Shown one piece after another: positions 22,817 to 33,843 of a stretch of DNA of 64,000 nucleotides. Position 1 is the stretch's first letter; each line of letters opens with the position of its first letter. The notes beneath the pieces are model-generated. The model worked only from the letters and a program-made list of their open reading frames with translations, made no database searches and was not told the origin of the DNA. Source of the stretch: Capsicum annuum (Eukaryota; Streptophyta; Magnoliopsida; Solanales; Solanaceae). The position numbers and the translations under genes are program-made. The stretch is from NCBI RefSeq assembly GCF_002878395.1, contig NC_061114.1, positions 165,481,898-165,545,897 on the forward strand, given 5' to 3'.

Positions 22817-25352
22817 TCCCCTTTTCTCCTATTTGCTTCTCTTAGAACTAATACTTACTCCTCCTATAATAATTTATTTCCTATTGGGACCATGTCCTTC
22901 ATAAATTTTCTTTCTTTTTACTTCTATATATTTTTGCCTTATCTCACTGAGTCTGCCAGATTTTGAATTGGAAGACCTGGTCCCTCCAGCAATGTGAACT
23001 TACATTTTTTTTTAGCAAAATTTGTAGCAATATCTTCATTCTTAACTAGAGAAGCTTTCTTGGGACTTCTTTTTTTAGTGGTAGACCACAATTTTTTCAT
23101 TTTTACCTCAAAGTTCACCATAGTTTTATTGCCTCTACTTCCCCTCTACTTTTCATAATTTATCTCAAGAATAGTTCACCCTCAACCTCCACATCCTCCT
23201 TATTTGGAGGTGATGAAAATTTATTTCCTTTATCCATTTCATTTATTTCTCTTGTTACCTATTCTTTTTTACTAATTAAGGTGTCATGTTCAAGCAGAAG
23301 TAGGTTCTCAGTCACTCAATTTTCATTGCAAGAATGGTCAACTCTTTTTAACTGGTATGTTTTCACCAAATAATTAAGCAAAAATTAAAATTAAATCTGA
23401 GGATGTAAGAGAACCCGATAATAGATGTATTTTAGAACATTCATCTTTATATGGTTCATTAGTCAAAATAGGGTTTTGAGATTCTACAGGTGGTTCTGGG
23501 ACTTGTAAAAAGGAGGGAATTTTAGGTTGAAAAGATTTTTGATCAATGTAGAGTCAAGACTTTGACTTGAATTTTCTACCATGGATGGCCGACCACAAAT
23601 TTCTAAAGCGAAGAAAAAATCTATAGGGACTGACACATTTATAGTTTTTTGATTTTTTAGGAAGAAAAGATTAGCTTAGATTCTTGTTGGAGCTCAAGAA
23701 TGTGTTTTCTTTGGAAAAGAAAGCATCAGAGTATTCAATTATAGAATATTCAGGTTGATCATTTGGACTTTCTTCTAGTTCAAAGCGTTTATCTAGAATT
23801 GTGGAAGTAGGAATATCAAACATTTTGATTTTAAAATAACATGAGGGTTAGGGACCAGTTTGGTTCATAGTAGATGATCAATTTCGAAAGATAAACTTAA
23901 TTAGTTGAAGAAGAAGGTGAAAAAGTCTGATTTAGTAAGTTTAAAGAAGAGACCATTGTCATTGGAAGATGTTCCCTATAAAATAACATTTCTGATCCTA
24001 ATAAATACTACTCTTCAATTTTCATAGGAGTTGACTTCTTAAATACAAAGATGAGAAAACACATGGCCATTCAGACACTATTTTAAGATTGTTGAAGCAT
24101 CCTCTAATGGTTCTAACCTGAGAGATAGGTCCAGGTCTCTCTCTTTCTTGAGTGAATTCTTAACTTACATTTTCTTTAACTATTTTCTCTCAAATTTGTC
24201 CCCATGAGTGTATACCTGATAGATGGGACTAGGTCCCTCTTTTTTTGAGTGAAATCTCATCTTGTGTTTACTTCAATTGTTTCCTTCCAAAGCTATTCTC
24301 TTTGGTGTATACATGCAAAGGTCTGATACTGAGTTAGATTAGCATATGCCTACTTTATCATGGATACATGTATCCTTAATATAGATAAATTTTGGAAGAG
24401 ACGTTGATTTTTATGTTATTCATTCTGGTGAAGCTTCGTTTGATATGAATTTCCTAGGGACCAGGTCCCTTGAAATCATCTAGTTCAAAATGAGACACCT
24501 TTATCTTGAAGTGTCTTGAGAGAGAGAGAACATAATCATACTTTTCATTATTTAGATTTAAATTTTTTTAATCAATGATCTATTCCCAACTACAATCCCC
24601 TTTCCCATGCCTAAAATCATGATCACAAATTGGATTTGGGAACCCACTTAAGTTTGAGTTCCAGTCGGAGGATAATGGTGTGATCAAATTCTTTTTAGCC
24701 CATCTAGGTAGTGATAGCTTCCTCTTTTCCTTTTTCAATGATTCGAAGTCCTTAGAAGGTGCATTCTTCTACTTAATACATTTAGTACTCCTTAATTTAG
24801 CCTTAGGCAAGTGCTGACATCCCTTTCTCAGAAGTTCATCTCTTCTATAGTTGAATACACATGAGTTCATACTACATGAGTTCATACTCCATTGTTCCAA
24901 TATAATAAGAAGTCTTTCCTTTTGACTTAACAGGTTGGATTTCTCCTTGATATCCCAAACCTCTATCATCATTAACACCCTAACTAATTAGATTAGAAAG
25001 GATCCATGAAGAATCATTCCATTTTAGGGACTTGTTCATCTCTTCTTATAAGCGGACTAGGTTCCTTTCTAATTCTTCATTCATGTAAAGTGCAGACATA
25101 AGGTGTTTTTGAGAATCCCTCAATTTTTATTCGATAACAATTTAATGCCCCAAAGATTCCTTCTTTTTTTGTCATCTAAATCATTTCCCTTCTTTAGTTG
25201 ACTCATACAACTTAGATTCTCAGATTTCAATTTAGAGAACATTTCTTCAATTTTTGACATCTAAAGATTTAAGTCAATCAACTCATGTTCTTAATTCTCT
25301 ACTTTCCTTTCTAATGCATTCTTCTTAGAAGTAAATTCATACATAGAGTCTA
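22817..25352 (-). other. Decayed internal region of element D
   Basis: No reading frame longer than about 70 residues and no family motif on either strand. The minus strand is rich in Lys/Glu/Ser-coding stretches, as in low-complexity linkers. Direct words such as gaccaggtccct recur in variant form (about 24205, 24455) and resemble the LTR. Nothing further can be supported. Confidence 0.5.
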
Positions 25353-25931
25353 TTAACACACTAGCAAGACTTTTTTTATCTTTATAGCAATGCAAGTATC
25401 TAGGTTTTCCTTAAGATCAAAGAGTGTTACTTCCTTTTCTTCTTCATCCTTTGTGTTTTCTTGAAATGCAAACATGAAATCATAGATAACTAGATTTTCT
25501 TCCATTACTAGTATAGAAACATCTCCTATCTTCATATCTTCACTTAAATTACTGAAGGAGTCTCCCCATGCCGCCATTTGATAACACCAGGAACCTGAGG
25601 TTATTTTCTTATCATCTTGTTTCAGCATGAAATCATCTCCATACTCTTTCTATTTCCCAGATTTGGTGGACAAGTCTTCCCATGAAGCCAACACCTTTCT
25701 TACTATACAACTAGCAGCATATTTTCTTCTTGATGTTTTAGGATTTTGATTCTTCTTTTGCACTGGGTAGTTTCTCATAAATTCTTCGGAGCTTCCACCT
25801 TTGTGACAACCTTCAGTTTTATAATTAATTTTTCTAAGCTGACCACCCCTTTTTATAGCTCTAATAATCCTTATTGCCAAGAGTACAACATCAGTGTCTT
25901 CTTTACCCGAGTTAGATTCCAAAGCCTTCAA
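25353..25931 (-). pseudogene. gag remnant of element D (Copia style)
   Basis: Minus-strand pieces 25931-25650 and 25628-25353 read ALESNSGKEDTDVVLLAIRI, a degenerate knuckle CHKGGSSEEFMRNYPVQKKN, and WCYQMAAWGDSFSNLSED with EENLVIYDFMFAFQENTKDE. The knuckle fits CX2CX4HX4C spacing, but only the first Cys clearly survives. The layout (acidic ES-rich patch, knuckle, W-D patch) is that of Copia gag C-termini, from family knowledge. Confidence 0.68.
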
Positions 25932-26037
25932 GGTAAGGGGTCTCTCATTTTATGCTTATTTTCTTTCCACCCTTAGTTCAGTTATATCAACCATGATGAC
26001 CAGAATACTTTAGGTCTGAACTTTTTAGAGTGAACCC

Positions 26038-26050
26038 ACTTTGATACCAA
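26038..26050 (-). other. Primer binding site of element D
   Basis: On the minus strand the bases right after the 5' LTR read ttggtatcaaagt, a methionine-type primer site with minor changes. This fixes the element's orientation. Confidence 0.75.
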
Positions 26051-26051
26051 T

Positions 26052-26795
26052 TATTGGAACCCTTATAGGTTGCACACAGGCAGGGACCAGGTCCCTCAAA
26101 GTCAATCTCAAGTGATAGAACAATAAGGAAACTAGGAGGTGCTGGAAATTTAAAGGCAATATAGGAAAGTAATAACACAAGATTTTTACATGGAAACCTA
26201 GGAAGGGAAAAACTACGGCTTGCTCTCACAAATACCAAAATAGTCCACTATAACTATCCTCTTGATTACAGACTTGACTGTGAACCTAAATCTAGGTTCA
26301 TCCTACTTGTAATAACTCTATTGCAAGAACACCTTGATATCTCAACCAAGTTTTCCCCAAAAACTGGTTAACTCTAACCAGTAACAAGCTTAGGCAACTC
26401 TACCTAAGCACTCTCTACTTAAAGAGAAAAATACTATTCTTATAACATGAGTGGTTCAGTTATAAATCATTACTTACTTAAGAACAATTACAATTTAAGA
26501 TTACATTAATGGCTAGGAACTTGAGCAATGTTGTAATAGGGTTTTGCTATCTCTCATCACTCTATGTAATTTATGCAAAAACCAATTAATGAAGAGGCAT
26601 CTATTTCCTCTTATAGCTTAGTGATGATTAGCAGAAAGATCATTGGATCAACTATCCTAATCAATAGATAATAGCACCTTCAAGTTTATTACATATGAGG
26701 ACAAAATTATGCAGACAACGTGTGCCAACTGTACTGTATCTTGCACGTCCCGGGACCTGATCCCTGTAGTTTAGCTGTTCATCATCAAAACTACA
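26052..26795 (-). repeat. 5' LTR of element D
   Basis: It pairs with 20356-21102. On the minus strand it opens TGTAGTTTTGATGATGAAC and closes GGTTCCAATA (TG..CA type with a C-to-T change). Confidence 0.9.
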
Positions 26796-27808
26796 TATAA
26801 TACAGCCAATGGTGTTATGTAAGTGACCATTTAGGTTTCTTAATAGATCTAATCAAAGTCAATGGTGTCGCGTAATCAACCATTGAGATCATTTAAGCGA
26901 CCATCGGAGTAGATTTTAGGGGTAAAGCTGGAATTACACAAAGTGGGTTTCCAATTCATCAAATACTCGATCCCAAGCCATTCCATGTCATCTTTGGCAT
27001 AATCTATAACATTGGAGGCTAGGGTTCTTAACCTAACACCCTTGAAATTAAATATTGGAGTTTCGTATTGTTAAATTTTTAAACCTTTTTTTATTTGTTA
27101 TTTTGTTTAGACTATTTGGGTGTAATTTAACTTTGATATTTAGAGATAATGTTATACTTAGACATTGAGTTTGGGTTTTAATTCTATCTTATGCTTTCAT
27201 ATTGATCGATTACTCTTTATTTGAGAATGAGTTTTGTTTATCTAAATTAATCTTGTATTCTAACATTCCTAATCTAGTTAACTTAGCGTGATTTGGATCG
27301 TATGATCTATCTTATGAAATTTGATGGTAGCCATAGCCAAATCCTAGTGTAGCCCTAAATTAATTTTTAAATTCATGCTTCTAACCTTTGTTTGACAGAA
27401 CAAGTAAGGACTAGACCCTCAATGATTGAAAGATGTTAGTGTGTGATATTGAATCCAAGGCTAATTTACCAAACCCATGATTAAGTTGAGAGTAGATAAA
27501 TGAATATGATGTCTCATTAATAGATTTGATTTCCGTGTCATATACCTTATTTTCCATCATTGTGATAGTGATTGATTATTTGTTCATATTTTATATTTAT
27601 TCTATTCGTTTTTAACTTTTATTATCAAAAATCCCTAAAAATACATGTATCTTAGGTTTGAATTGAGAGAACTGCTTTTATTTCAAACTTACTCGATCAC
27701 TACTCACATTGTTCCCTGTGGATTCGACCCCAAATTCTTATTGGGTAAAATATGTTGACAACGTCTGCTACACCTATTCAAGAGTGTAATCTGAGTGTTA
27801 TAAAAAAT
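26796..27808 (+). repeat. LTR of element E (Tat/Athila-like), right part
   Basis: The stretch ends with ccctgtggattcgacccc at 27713-27730 and a short tail before the PBS. The phrase 'ccctgtgGATTCGACCC' near the LTR end is a familiar mark of Athila/Tat LTRs, and element J shows a diverged form at its LTR end. The left part carries several taagcgacca/gcgtaatcaacca words (26820-26925). Confidence 0.6.
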
Positions 27809-27827
27809 AACACCGTTGTTGGGAAAT
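27809..27827 (+). other. Primer binding site of element E (tRNA-Asp type, degenerate)
   Basis: The bases aacaccgttgttgggaaat resemble TGGCGCCGTTGCCGGGGAT, the usual Tat/Athila primer site. Changes are mostly C-to-T and G-to-A at former CpG or CNG sites. Confidence 0.6.
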
Positions 27828-27955
27828 AATTTGGCGTATTGAGTTAGTTTAGAATTTTTGCTTACTTGCTTTGATTCAAACATGTGAATATGTGTTTGTG
27901 ATTTTCTCTTATTTCTTATGTTAAGTAGATTTTTGTTTTTGTTCTACTTGTCACT

Positions 27956-28262
27956 ATGACATCATGGAATGAAAATAAATTTGGTGGTTGAAAATCTAAT
28001 CTTAATGATCCATGTCCTTATTATGGTGGACTTCACTTTTGGCAAGATTGTAGATATTCTCCTAGGAGAGGTGTGTGCGCACCATTTTAATCCTATTGGA
28101 AATATGATTGTTCTTGATGCAGTGGTCGAGATGGGCATTGGAACGATCGTCCCAACTATTGTGCCCTTCCCTAGTTATGCTAACAAAAATACTAGTTCAT
28201 TTTATGATTTTGATAGGTCCTATGATGTGGCAAAAGAAGAACAACATTCCAGACACAGGTTT
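27956..28262 (+). pseudogene. Zinc-knuckle-like protein remnant of element E
   Basis: ATG at 27956 opens MTSWNENKFGG, a stop, then in the same frame NLNDPCPYYGGLHFWQDCRY before another stop. The CPYYGGLHFWQDC core looks like a zinc-binding knuckle (CX2CX3HX4C) in which the second Cys is Tyr. Downstream to 28262 the frame is shattered. It sits where gag should begin. The family was not identified beyond that. Confidence 0.5.
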
Positions 28263-28860
28263 TAAAGCAATTATTTAAACTATTTTTGACCAGGTGACTA
28301 TACTGGGAGAGGATATGTACCTATTACATCAATCCATGACGACATTCGGGAAGGAACATGAAAAAAAAAAAGAAATTTGTGAGGATGCCATTCTTACAAG
28401 TGCCATGGATATGCCCGATCCTTAAAATGAATTTGTACAAGAAGAGATTTCAAAGCATATGTTTGATCCAAGAATGTGTGATGACTCAAACTAAATTTAC
28501 CAAATTGAAGAAATGACTCAACTAGAAGAAGAAGAAGAAATCTCGAACTCTCCAAGGAAGTAAATAGAGGAGATATTGTAAGACACAATGGAGAAGACTG
28601 AAAAATGTGAAAAAGTTTTGGCTAAATGGTGGTACCTAGTCCGAAATGATAAAGCTAAACTTTTTAAAAATATCTATTTTTTCATGGAAGGACTCTTGAA
28701 AGAGATAATTGAATCTCAAAATGAAGAAAAACTTGACAAGGGAGAAATCGTGAGCCAAGAGTGGCTAACGAGTCAAACTCAACAACTTGAAGTCCATAAG
28801 GGTCAACTTGATAGTATGTTACTAATGGTGGATGAATCCCTAAAATTGCATGTTGAATGA
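28263..28860 (+). pseudogene. Lys/Glu-rich ORF remnant in element E
   Basis: An open frame at 28588-28860 codes for a 90-residue charged helical protein (EKCEKVLAKWWYLVRNDKAK, then EEKLDKGEIVSQEWLTSQTQ, then VDESLKLHVE). Upstream, 28263-28587 has similarly charged fragments with an A-run near 28362. It could be the C-terminal part of a non-autonomous Tat-type gag-like protein. No recognised motif. Confidence 0.4.
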
Positions 28861-29878
28861 TGTCAAGTGTGGGTTCAAACTCAATTGGCTACCCAAAAAT
28901 TTAAAATCAAATTGAATGCAAGAATTGGAGCATGTGGTGTGAAAAGTCAAATGGTTATGAATGATTGTGTTAAAATGGTTTCCAATGAAGATGAGGGTGA
29001 CCTTGATGTTGAATAATTTATCGTTATTTGCCAACCAATCAAATCAAAAAAAAAGGTTTAGCTTACCTCAATCTAGAGCACTACATACCTCCACTATGAA
29101 TATTTATTTCTTTAAGCCTCCATAATCATACTCTACATGAGTGTATGAGTCTATTGATATAATAATGATGCATAAAGTCGTCGGTAAAATTTTCTATGAA
29201 AAGTCAACTTGAGCCTCTGAGTTTAAAAATGAAAATTCATTCTAATAAAATTAATCATGACCTAGGGGTTTGGAATCTCAAATTTTATCAAAAAACTAGT
29301 TTGAATAACCTTCAAATTAATAAAATAATATTATAAAATTCTAGGGTAAAAAGCTTTCAATCTTTTCATACAAAGAATCCATCACTAAATGATTATAGAA
29401 AGGTTAATTATTACCAACATGATCAAATATTTAAAACACCTCCAAAATCACCTAATGTCAAGGTAAAAATCTTAAGATTAAATTTTGAAATGTTCCGCTA
29501 AAATAAGGATTAAAATCCTAATCTTCAAGTGATTTACGCAGTAACAGAAAAATCTTCATAGCTGTAACTTTGTACTAGCAAACATTATTTATAAATCCTC
29601 ATAGTAATAGTATTTACAATCTATGGGTGTAGGTGGCATGGTTCCCGAGGTGGTAGGCTGATAATTATATTAGTTTTTCATTTTAGAAATTTAAGAGTTG
29701 GTATAAAATAATTTTTGGATTGGTAGTCTATGATTTAGATCTCAAGGTATGCAAATGGATTTTGAAAAGTTGGTTGGAAAGTTAGAATTTTAATGCATAA
29801 GGTTAAATTCATTCAACATTTGATTTAGGTGATCTTTGTTTGATGATTTGATGATTTCGTTGAGTTAGGAATGCCGCT
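28861..29878. other. Unassigned AT-rich DNA
   Basis: No ORF, RNA gene or clear repeat boundary. It may be the decayed 3' side of element E; no second copy of E's LTR end is visible. Confidence 0.4.
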
Positions 29879-31948
29879 TTTAGTATAGTACCATAGTTGC
29901 TTTGAGTTCTGAAGGAGTTATGAAGGTTCTAAATAAATTTTTAGGATTTGATTGTAGATTTTTGGATTGTATTTGGTAGTTGCCTAGCTAGTGTAGCTAT
30001 TTATAATGCAAGTGAATGCGAAGAAGGAATATTTTTTTCATTTGCATTTGTGAAGGGGAAATTGGGATTGAGTTACAACAAATGAAATTCACATTCGTGA
30101 TGGGTCTGGGCTAGGTCAATCATCTTCATGACCTTGTCTTGTCATTCTCAAGGACAAAATAGGCCTGAAAAAATCTTAAATTTTATTTTTGATCTAAAAC
30201 CCCATAACTCTATTTTAAAAGCTTGAGAATTCAATTTAGGGAGATTCAAAATGTATTTTTCAAGGATTCCTCTTGGGGGTATGATTCTTATACTATATTT
30301 ACACATTCCCTCATGATTTATTTATAATTTTATCTTTAAACCTTGAATTTTAAATTGGGAGAGGATTTTAGGGTAAAGTTATGAAACAATATTTTGATGA
30401 TTTGAAGGTCGATTGTAACTCCATTTTTTAAAAAAATTCATTTTTAAGTTTCATAAGTTATGAATAACATAATTTTGAAATAAAATTCTACTTTTGCAAT
30501 TGTTGACTTGATGTGACTTTTGGATTGACTTTTTAAACCTAGAATTTATGTATGACAATATGGATATCTATAGTTTTATTTCCTTATAAAGAATATGCAG
30601 CTCAGATTGGGTTCACTCTGAAGTTCCACGAAAGGATAAAGCTTTAGTTTGATTTCTTTTATTTCCTTAAAGTCAATTTGATACTTTCTTTAACTCTTTT
30701 TTGTAGTATTTATTTACTAGTTGCTTGTGTTGGGAGTAATGAAGGCATGTTAGTCCTATAAAAATAACATGAAGAGTTTTTATGTGGGTACCGATGTATC
30801 ATAAAAGGGTTAAAAGCAACAAATTGATTATTTGACTGAGTTTCTGAGATTTTAGCTTAGGTGTTATGTTTGGTTGATAATTGGGTTCATGGTTCCTTTA
30901 TTCTATTTATTAGGATATCGAGAGCATGGAAAATACGATTGAATATTAGTGTAGATAGCCTGTGAAATGAAAAGTCTCCTTGTTGGTGCTCATGGTATTT
31001 TGATTGGTATTGGTACATTTTGTTGCATGTTATATCTCCTCATTCCCATTATCATAATTTTATTGGTTCTTCTTTGAGGTCCTTTAGGAGCATACATAGT
31101 TTATCCACTTGAGGCATTAGAATTTTCTAAATACTCTTTCAAATCCCTACAGAAGGATCTAAATTTAGTGGTTACATGATAATTATTCATTGAGGGCCCC
31201 ACAAGCATATTTTGCATAGAGTAATTATATTATTATTAATCTAATGGATTTTGGACATATCTGGATGGGTATATAGACCTCTTGAGTCTCTCATGGGACT
31301 CTACTATCTATATAGAGCAGTGGGTGTATACAAGTAGGACATGCACACACCATATTCATTAACGTCATTATCCCCATTTGTTTACATCATATGAACCTTA
31401 CTCATCATACTTATTTATTTACATTTCCTTAGTATGGTGAATGGTTGATTCACAATGAAAGTGATACTTCTATCCCTATTCAAATTGTAGTAAATTATTG
31501 AATATTTCAATAGAACTATGAAAGTTATTCTTGTTATTGACCGTGACTATGCGTGGCCTTCTTGATTTGCAAGTTCATATGAATTATATTGGATAGCAGA
31601 CGATTAGATAGTTTTCACCATTGCCTTGTATTAGATTTAGCCAAAGAGATTGTTGAGTACCCGAGGATTAGTACTCACACTTATTTATATATGTATTTTA
31701 TGTATAGCGACTGAGTTATTTGTTCGTATGCAGTAAGTTAGAGTCTGTGCATCTGATGTTACTAAGATTCAGAGGTATCAATTGTTTGATCCCAAGTTTA
31801 TTGGTGTCTCGTGTTTTGATACAAAGATATCTTTTATCTATCTTCAATAGGCTATATGACTTTAGGAAAATCTATTTCTTTTTCAATATCATGCAAAATT
31901 GATTTCATCAGTTACAAAGAATCTTTATTTCATTCTATCGCATATGGT
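29879..31948 (+). repeat. LTR-like region upstream of gag of element L
   Basis: It lies directly upstream of a gag-like start (31949). The composition is LTR-like: a block with gtgaatgcgaagaagg, catttgcatttgtgaagg and cacattcgtgatgg near 30010-30105, then a long AT-rich stretch. No partner LTR is in the window, so the limits are guesses and no PBS could be placed. Confidence 0.3.
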
Positions 31949-32040
31949 GAGGACTCGTGAAATCATAGGGAAAGGGTAAGATCCATTCTAATACTCATGC
32001 ATGTTTCCTGTATCGATATACATGGACGGGGCAGAGGATG
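31949..32040 (+). pseudogene. gag N-terminus of element L, left piece
   Basis: ATG at 31949 reads MVRTREIIGKG then a stop. At 32020-32040 one frame reads HGRGRG, the Arg-Gly-rich start seen in one group of plant gypsy gags. The coding is cut by LTR F at 32041 and seems to resume at 36711. Confidence 0.45.
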
Positions 32041-32657
32041 TGTAATGTCTCAAAAATTCCAATCCTAGGATAAAACCATGTTTCAAGTACATATAGAGTA
32101 AATCATCAAGTTTTAACAACATGAGAAGGGATTTGAACATGTACCAAGGCCACAAGAAGACCCTAGCCGTTAACCAAGCCAAAACCTTCAATACTAATCG
32201 ATTTCTAAAAGTGTGATCAGCTTCAAATGAGCATAAATTTCAGATTCAGGTGTATTTTGAAACCCTAGCCCACCAAATGATAGATAATTTAATTACCTTA
32301 CCAATGTATTTAGTTTCGCCTTAATCCAACATCAGAATAGAAAGTTATGGACTTTTCAATAAACCACTGCCAACCATAGTTACATTTTATGATGTAAAAT
32401 GGTCTCTTCAAATCGATACAACCCCAATTTTTAAAATTTGACAGAGTGCAACCTCATACCAGAAGAGCGAACCATAATTTTTCTTTGAAATAATGATTCG
32501 CTAGCACAATCGTGAGTCCCACAGATGGCCTTGATGTTACAAACAAATATACAACCGTAGGTTGATCCCACGATTATAATAAGGTTCTTTAGATCATGTT
32601 CAGATAGATCTCATCCAATTCCTAACCACGAGTGAAACCCACAATCATAGGTTGGTC

Positions 32658-32669
32658 CCACGATCGTGG
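32658..32669 (+). repeat. Perfect 12-bp palindrome in LTR F
   Basis: CCACGATCGTGG, within a cluster of diverged copies (cacaatcgtgagtccc, gatcccacgattat, gtcccacgatcgtgg) between 32500 and 32670. Confidence 0.8.
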
Positions 32670-33843
32670 AAAGGTCTCACACGTCCCTCTCTACAGTTTC
32701 CAGTTACAAAATTTTAAGGGGAAACTAAGTCTTTTCCTACTCTTTTAACATCAAAACTACATTGTTTTAGGAACCTCAGGGGTCATTAGTGGGGTTTATA
32801 TGACCCTAATCTCTCAGTACATAGCATAAGATCTGATACTTAGTTTTAGAAGAAAAAATAGGTGATTCCTTTTTCCCAAGGCAGAGTTAGGGTTTATCTT
32901 ATTTAGTCATTTAACTCCAACAAATTATTCAAGGTTCTATTCTCTATGTATGTAGATTTTCATCAATGGGTTCCTTTTCACCCGTTGAGTCGCAAAGTTA
33001 ACCCATATATAGGATTTCATCAATGGGTGCCTTTTTACCCATTCAATTGCAAAGTTAACCTAACTCTCCAATTTAGTTCTCTTCTATAATTTAGGGTTAT
33101 GGATATTGGTATTTTCATTGATATGACAGTATTTTAGTGTCATTATGTTTTAATCCTCGTTTTATCATGAATTCCAGTGTTATTACTTGACCATGATCCC
33201 AAACCCTAGTTACACAATAAATTCCATGATTGTTGGACCCTAGTCATTGAATTCTGTAATTGCCTTCAATTTATGAAATTGACATAGTAGTTGCATTCAT
33301 CCGAGATGATGGGTTATGAACACCTAATAACCTATAATTTTATGCATATATCTTTGGATTCTATATTTCCCAGTTTATATGTTTTAAATTTTTAGATAGT
33401 ACATTTATTCAGTAATGAGATTATTACCATCGGTGAGTATTACCATTATCAGTGTTTTTTAGTTAGGAGTAGTACTTAGAACTGAGCAGAAGTAGGGATG
33501 AAGGCTCATATGCCAATTAGGCTGAGACATTTAGTAGAAGTCCCTAAGTACCAAAACTACGGTGCCACCAAAGTTTATAAAAGGTCACCCATCTGATCAG
33601 GCTTGAAAACTTAGCCCTTTTGGATATTAGTTTAGTAGATCCATGTTTGTCAGTGTTCATACCCTTAGAAAGATGTTGAACACTCTTCCAACCGGGTTAT
33701 AGATTAGACGCTGATTAGATCACATTAGAGTATAATGGTTATTATTAACTCCTACTGACCACAGTTTACAGTTTAGATTTCAGATTCTTGCATGAACTTG
33801 TATTCAGTTATTCAGTTTATTTTACCACATATGTTTATGTCAT

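Larger units (their letters stand above)
20356..26795 (-). mobile_element. Element D: Copia-style LTR element with gag and plant transposon protein, no pol
   Basis: Two minus-strand LTRs (747 and 744 bp) flank a 4.9 kb internal region. The PBS is beside the right LTR, so the element reads leftward. Recognisable coding parts are a gag remnant (25931-25353) and a 'putative plant transposon protein' domain with a coiled-coil tail (22816-21746). I find no protease, integrase, RT or RNase H signature in the roughly 2.5 kb between them. It is therefore a non-autonomous element of the gag-carrying kind, or an internally deleted one. Confidence 0.8.

Noticed and set aside
32020..32040. ggacggggcagagga before LTR F looks like a polypurine tract, which would make F a 3' LTR.
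   Set aside because: The same bases code HGRGRG in the gag frame of L, and RGR-rich gag coding resumes after F. No pol lies upstream.
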